Below, piece by piece: positions 5,835 through 6,257 of a stretch of DNA of 6,257 nucleotides; within the stretch, counting starts at the first letter, position 1, and the number at the start of each line of letters is the position of its first letter. This DNA is from Symbiobacteriaceae bacterium (GTDB lineage: Bacteria; Bacillota; JAAYKD01; WRDA01), in the NCBI GenBank assembly GCA_009783675.1, contig WRDA01000091.1, positions 1 to 6,257 of the forward strand, read 5' to 3'. Under the pieces are notes generated by a model that searched no databases, was not told the origin of the DNA, and saw only the letters and a list, made by a program, of their open reading frames with translations. A program made the position numbers and the translations under genes.

Positions 5835-6257
5835 ATGAGAAGGATCGCAGTACTCACCAGTGGCGGAGATGCTCCTGGCATGAATGCTGCCATCAGAGCG
5901 GTGGTACGCACGGCTATCTATCACAACCTGGAAGTCATGGGAGTTTCCAACGGATACAGCGGCCTGATCTGGAACGAGATGGAACCTCTGACCCTGCGTT
6001 CCGTGGGGGACATGATCCAGCGAGGGGGGACTTTCTTAAAGACCTCTCGTTGCCCGGAATTTCAAACCGAGGAAGGCATGGCGCGAGCGATCGAAGCAAT
6101 GAAGAGGCGGGAGATCGATGGGCTGGTGGCTATCGGGGGAGACGGGACCTTCCGGGGTGCACTGAGTCTGACTCATAATGGTTTTCCAGCCGTAGGTGTT
6201 CCGGCCACCATCGACAATGACATCGCAGGGACCGAGAGCACTATCGGTTATGACACC
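5835..6257 (+). CDS. pfkA: ATP-dependent 6-phosphofructokinase (3' end beyond window)
   Basis: The enzyme phosphorylates fructose 6-phosphate to fructose 1,6-bisphosphate, the committed step of glycolysis, in the cytoplasm. The visible 141 codons, somewhat under half of the usual 320 or more, contain the nucleotide loop TSGGDAPGMNAAIR (8-21), GGT.LKTSRCPEF (64-76) with R72, IGGDGTFRGA (100-109) and the catalytic TIDND (125-129) with D127 and D129. By the family rule, Gly at 104 marks ATP use, where PPi enzymes have Asp. Residue 124 is Ala (PATIDND) in place of the usual Gly of ATP enzymes or Lys of PPi enzymes. ATG 5835 gives the family-typical start MRRIAVLTSGGD; in-frame ATGs at 5829 and 5811 would add 2 or 8 residues. 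It lies 27 bases after dnaE with no terminator between them, so it is probably co-transcribed. The gene is cut only by the window edge. Confidence 0.95.
   Translation, partial: MRRIAVLTSGGDAPGMNAAIRAVVRTAIYHNLEVMGVSNGYSGLIWNEMEPLTLRSVGDMIQRGGTFLKTSRCPEFQTEEGMARAIEAMKRREIDGLVAIGGDGTFRGALSLTHNGFPAVGVPATIDNDIAGTESTIGYDT

Noticed and set aside
5807..6178. Open frame of 123 codons starting at the ATG that overlaps the dnaE stop
   Set aside because: It overlaps pfkA in another frame and its translation resembles nothing (rich in Gly, Arg, Ser, His). The frame from 5835 carries every phosphofructokinase motif.

Overview
The window carries ordinary bacterial housekeeping genes, all on the + strand, with a 265-base non-coding gap of unusual composition. 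Four protein genes are supported: the 3' part of an R3H-domain AAA-type ATPase of the SpoIIIAA/Ycf45-like family (1-1278), an HD-GYP-family protein (about 1544-2665), a complete replicative DNA polymerase III alpha subunit, DnaE (2670-5807), and the 5' part of an ATP-type 6-phosphofructokinase, PfkA (5835 to the window end). Base composition is close to even. Ycf45-type R3H ATPases are known mainly from Cyanobacteria, Chloroflexota and relatives, and DnaE here is of the DnaE1 type with a complete PHP metal site. Together these suggest a Terrabacteria lineage, perhaps Chloroflexota. That is a low-confidence inference made without any database search.

Layout. The R3H ATPase ends at 1278. Two bases later begins an array of thirteen head-to-tail 7-base units (1281-1371, consensus GGATYTR). 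Next comes a good sigma70/SigA-type promoter (TTGCTC, 17 bases, TATAAT; 1404-1432), then a leader of about 120 bases that may fold and that contains a 34-codon open frame. The HD-GYP gene follows. dnaE starts 4 bases after its stop, and pfkA starts about 27 bases after the dnaE stop. No terminator is visible between these three genes, so they look like one transcription unit driven from the promoter at 1404-1432.

Function. DnaE is the chain-elongating replicative polymerase, PfkA commits fructose 6-phosphate to glycolysis, and the HD-GYP protein belongs to the c-di-GMP phosphodiesterase superfamily. Its metal site is altered, so it may be a sensor or scaffold and not an enzyme. The joint operon would tie a signalling-type protein, replication and glycolysis to one promoter, but no mechanism can be read from the sequence.

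The points most worth a second look are the heptamer array, the degenerate HD-GYP metal site, the apparent absence of the OB-fold domain from DnaE (1045 residues, with a short Ala/Gly-rich linker in its place), and the gene order. I saw no mobile element, CRISPR array, tRNA, rRNA or clearly novel multi-gene system.
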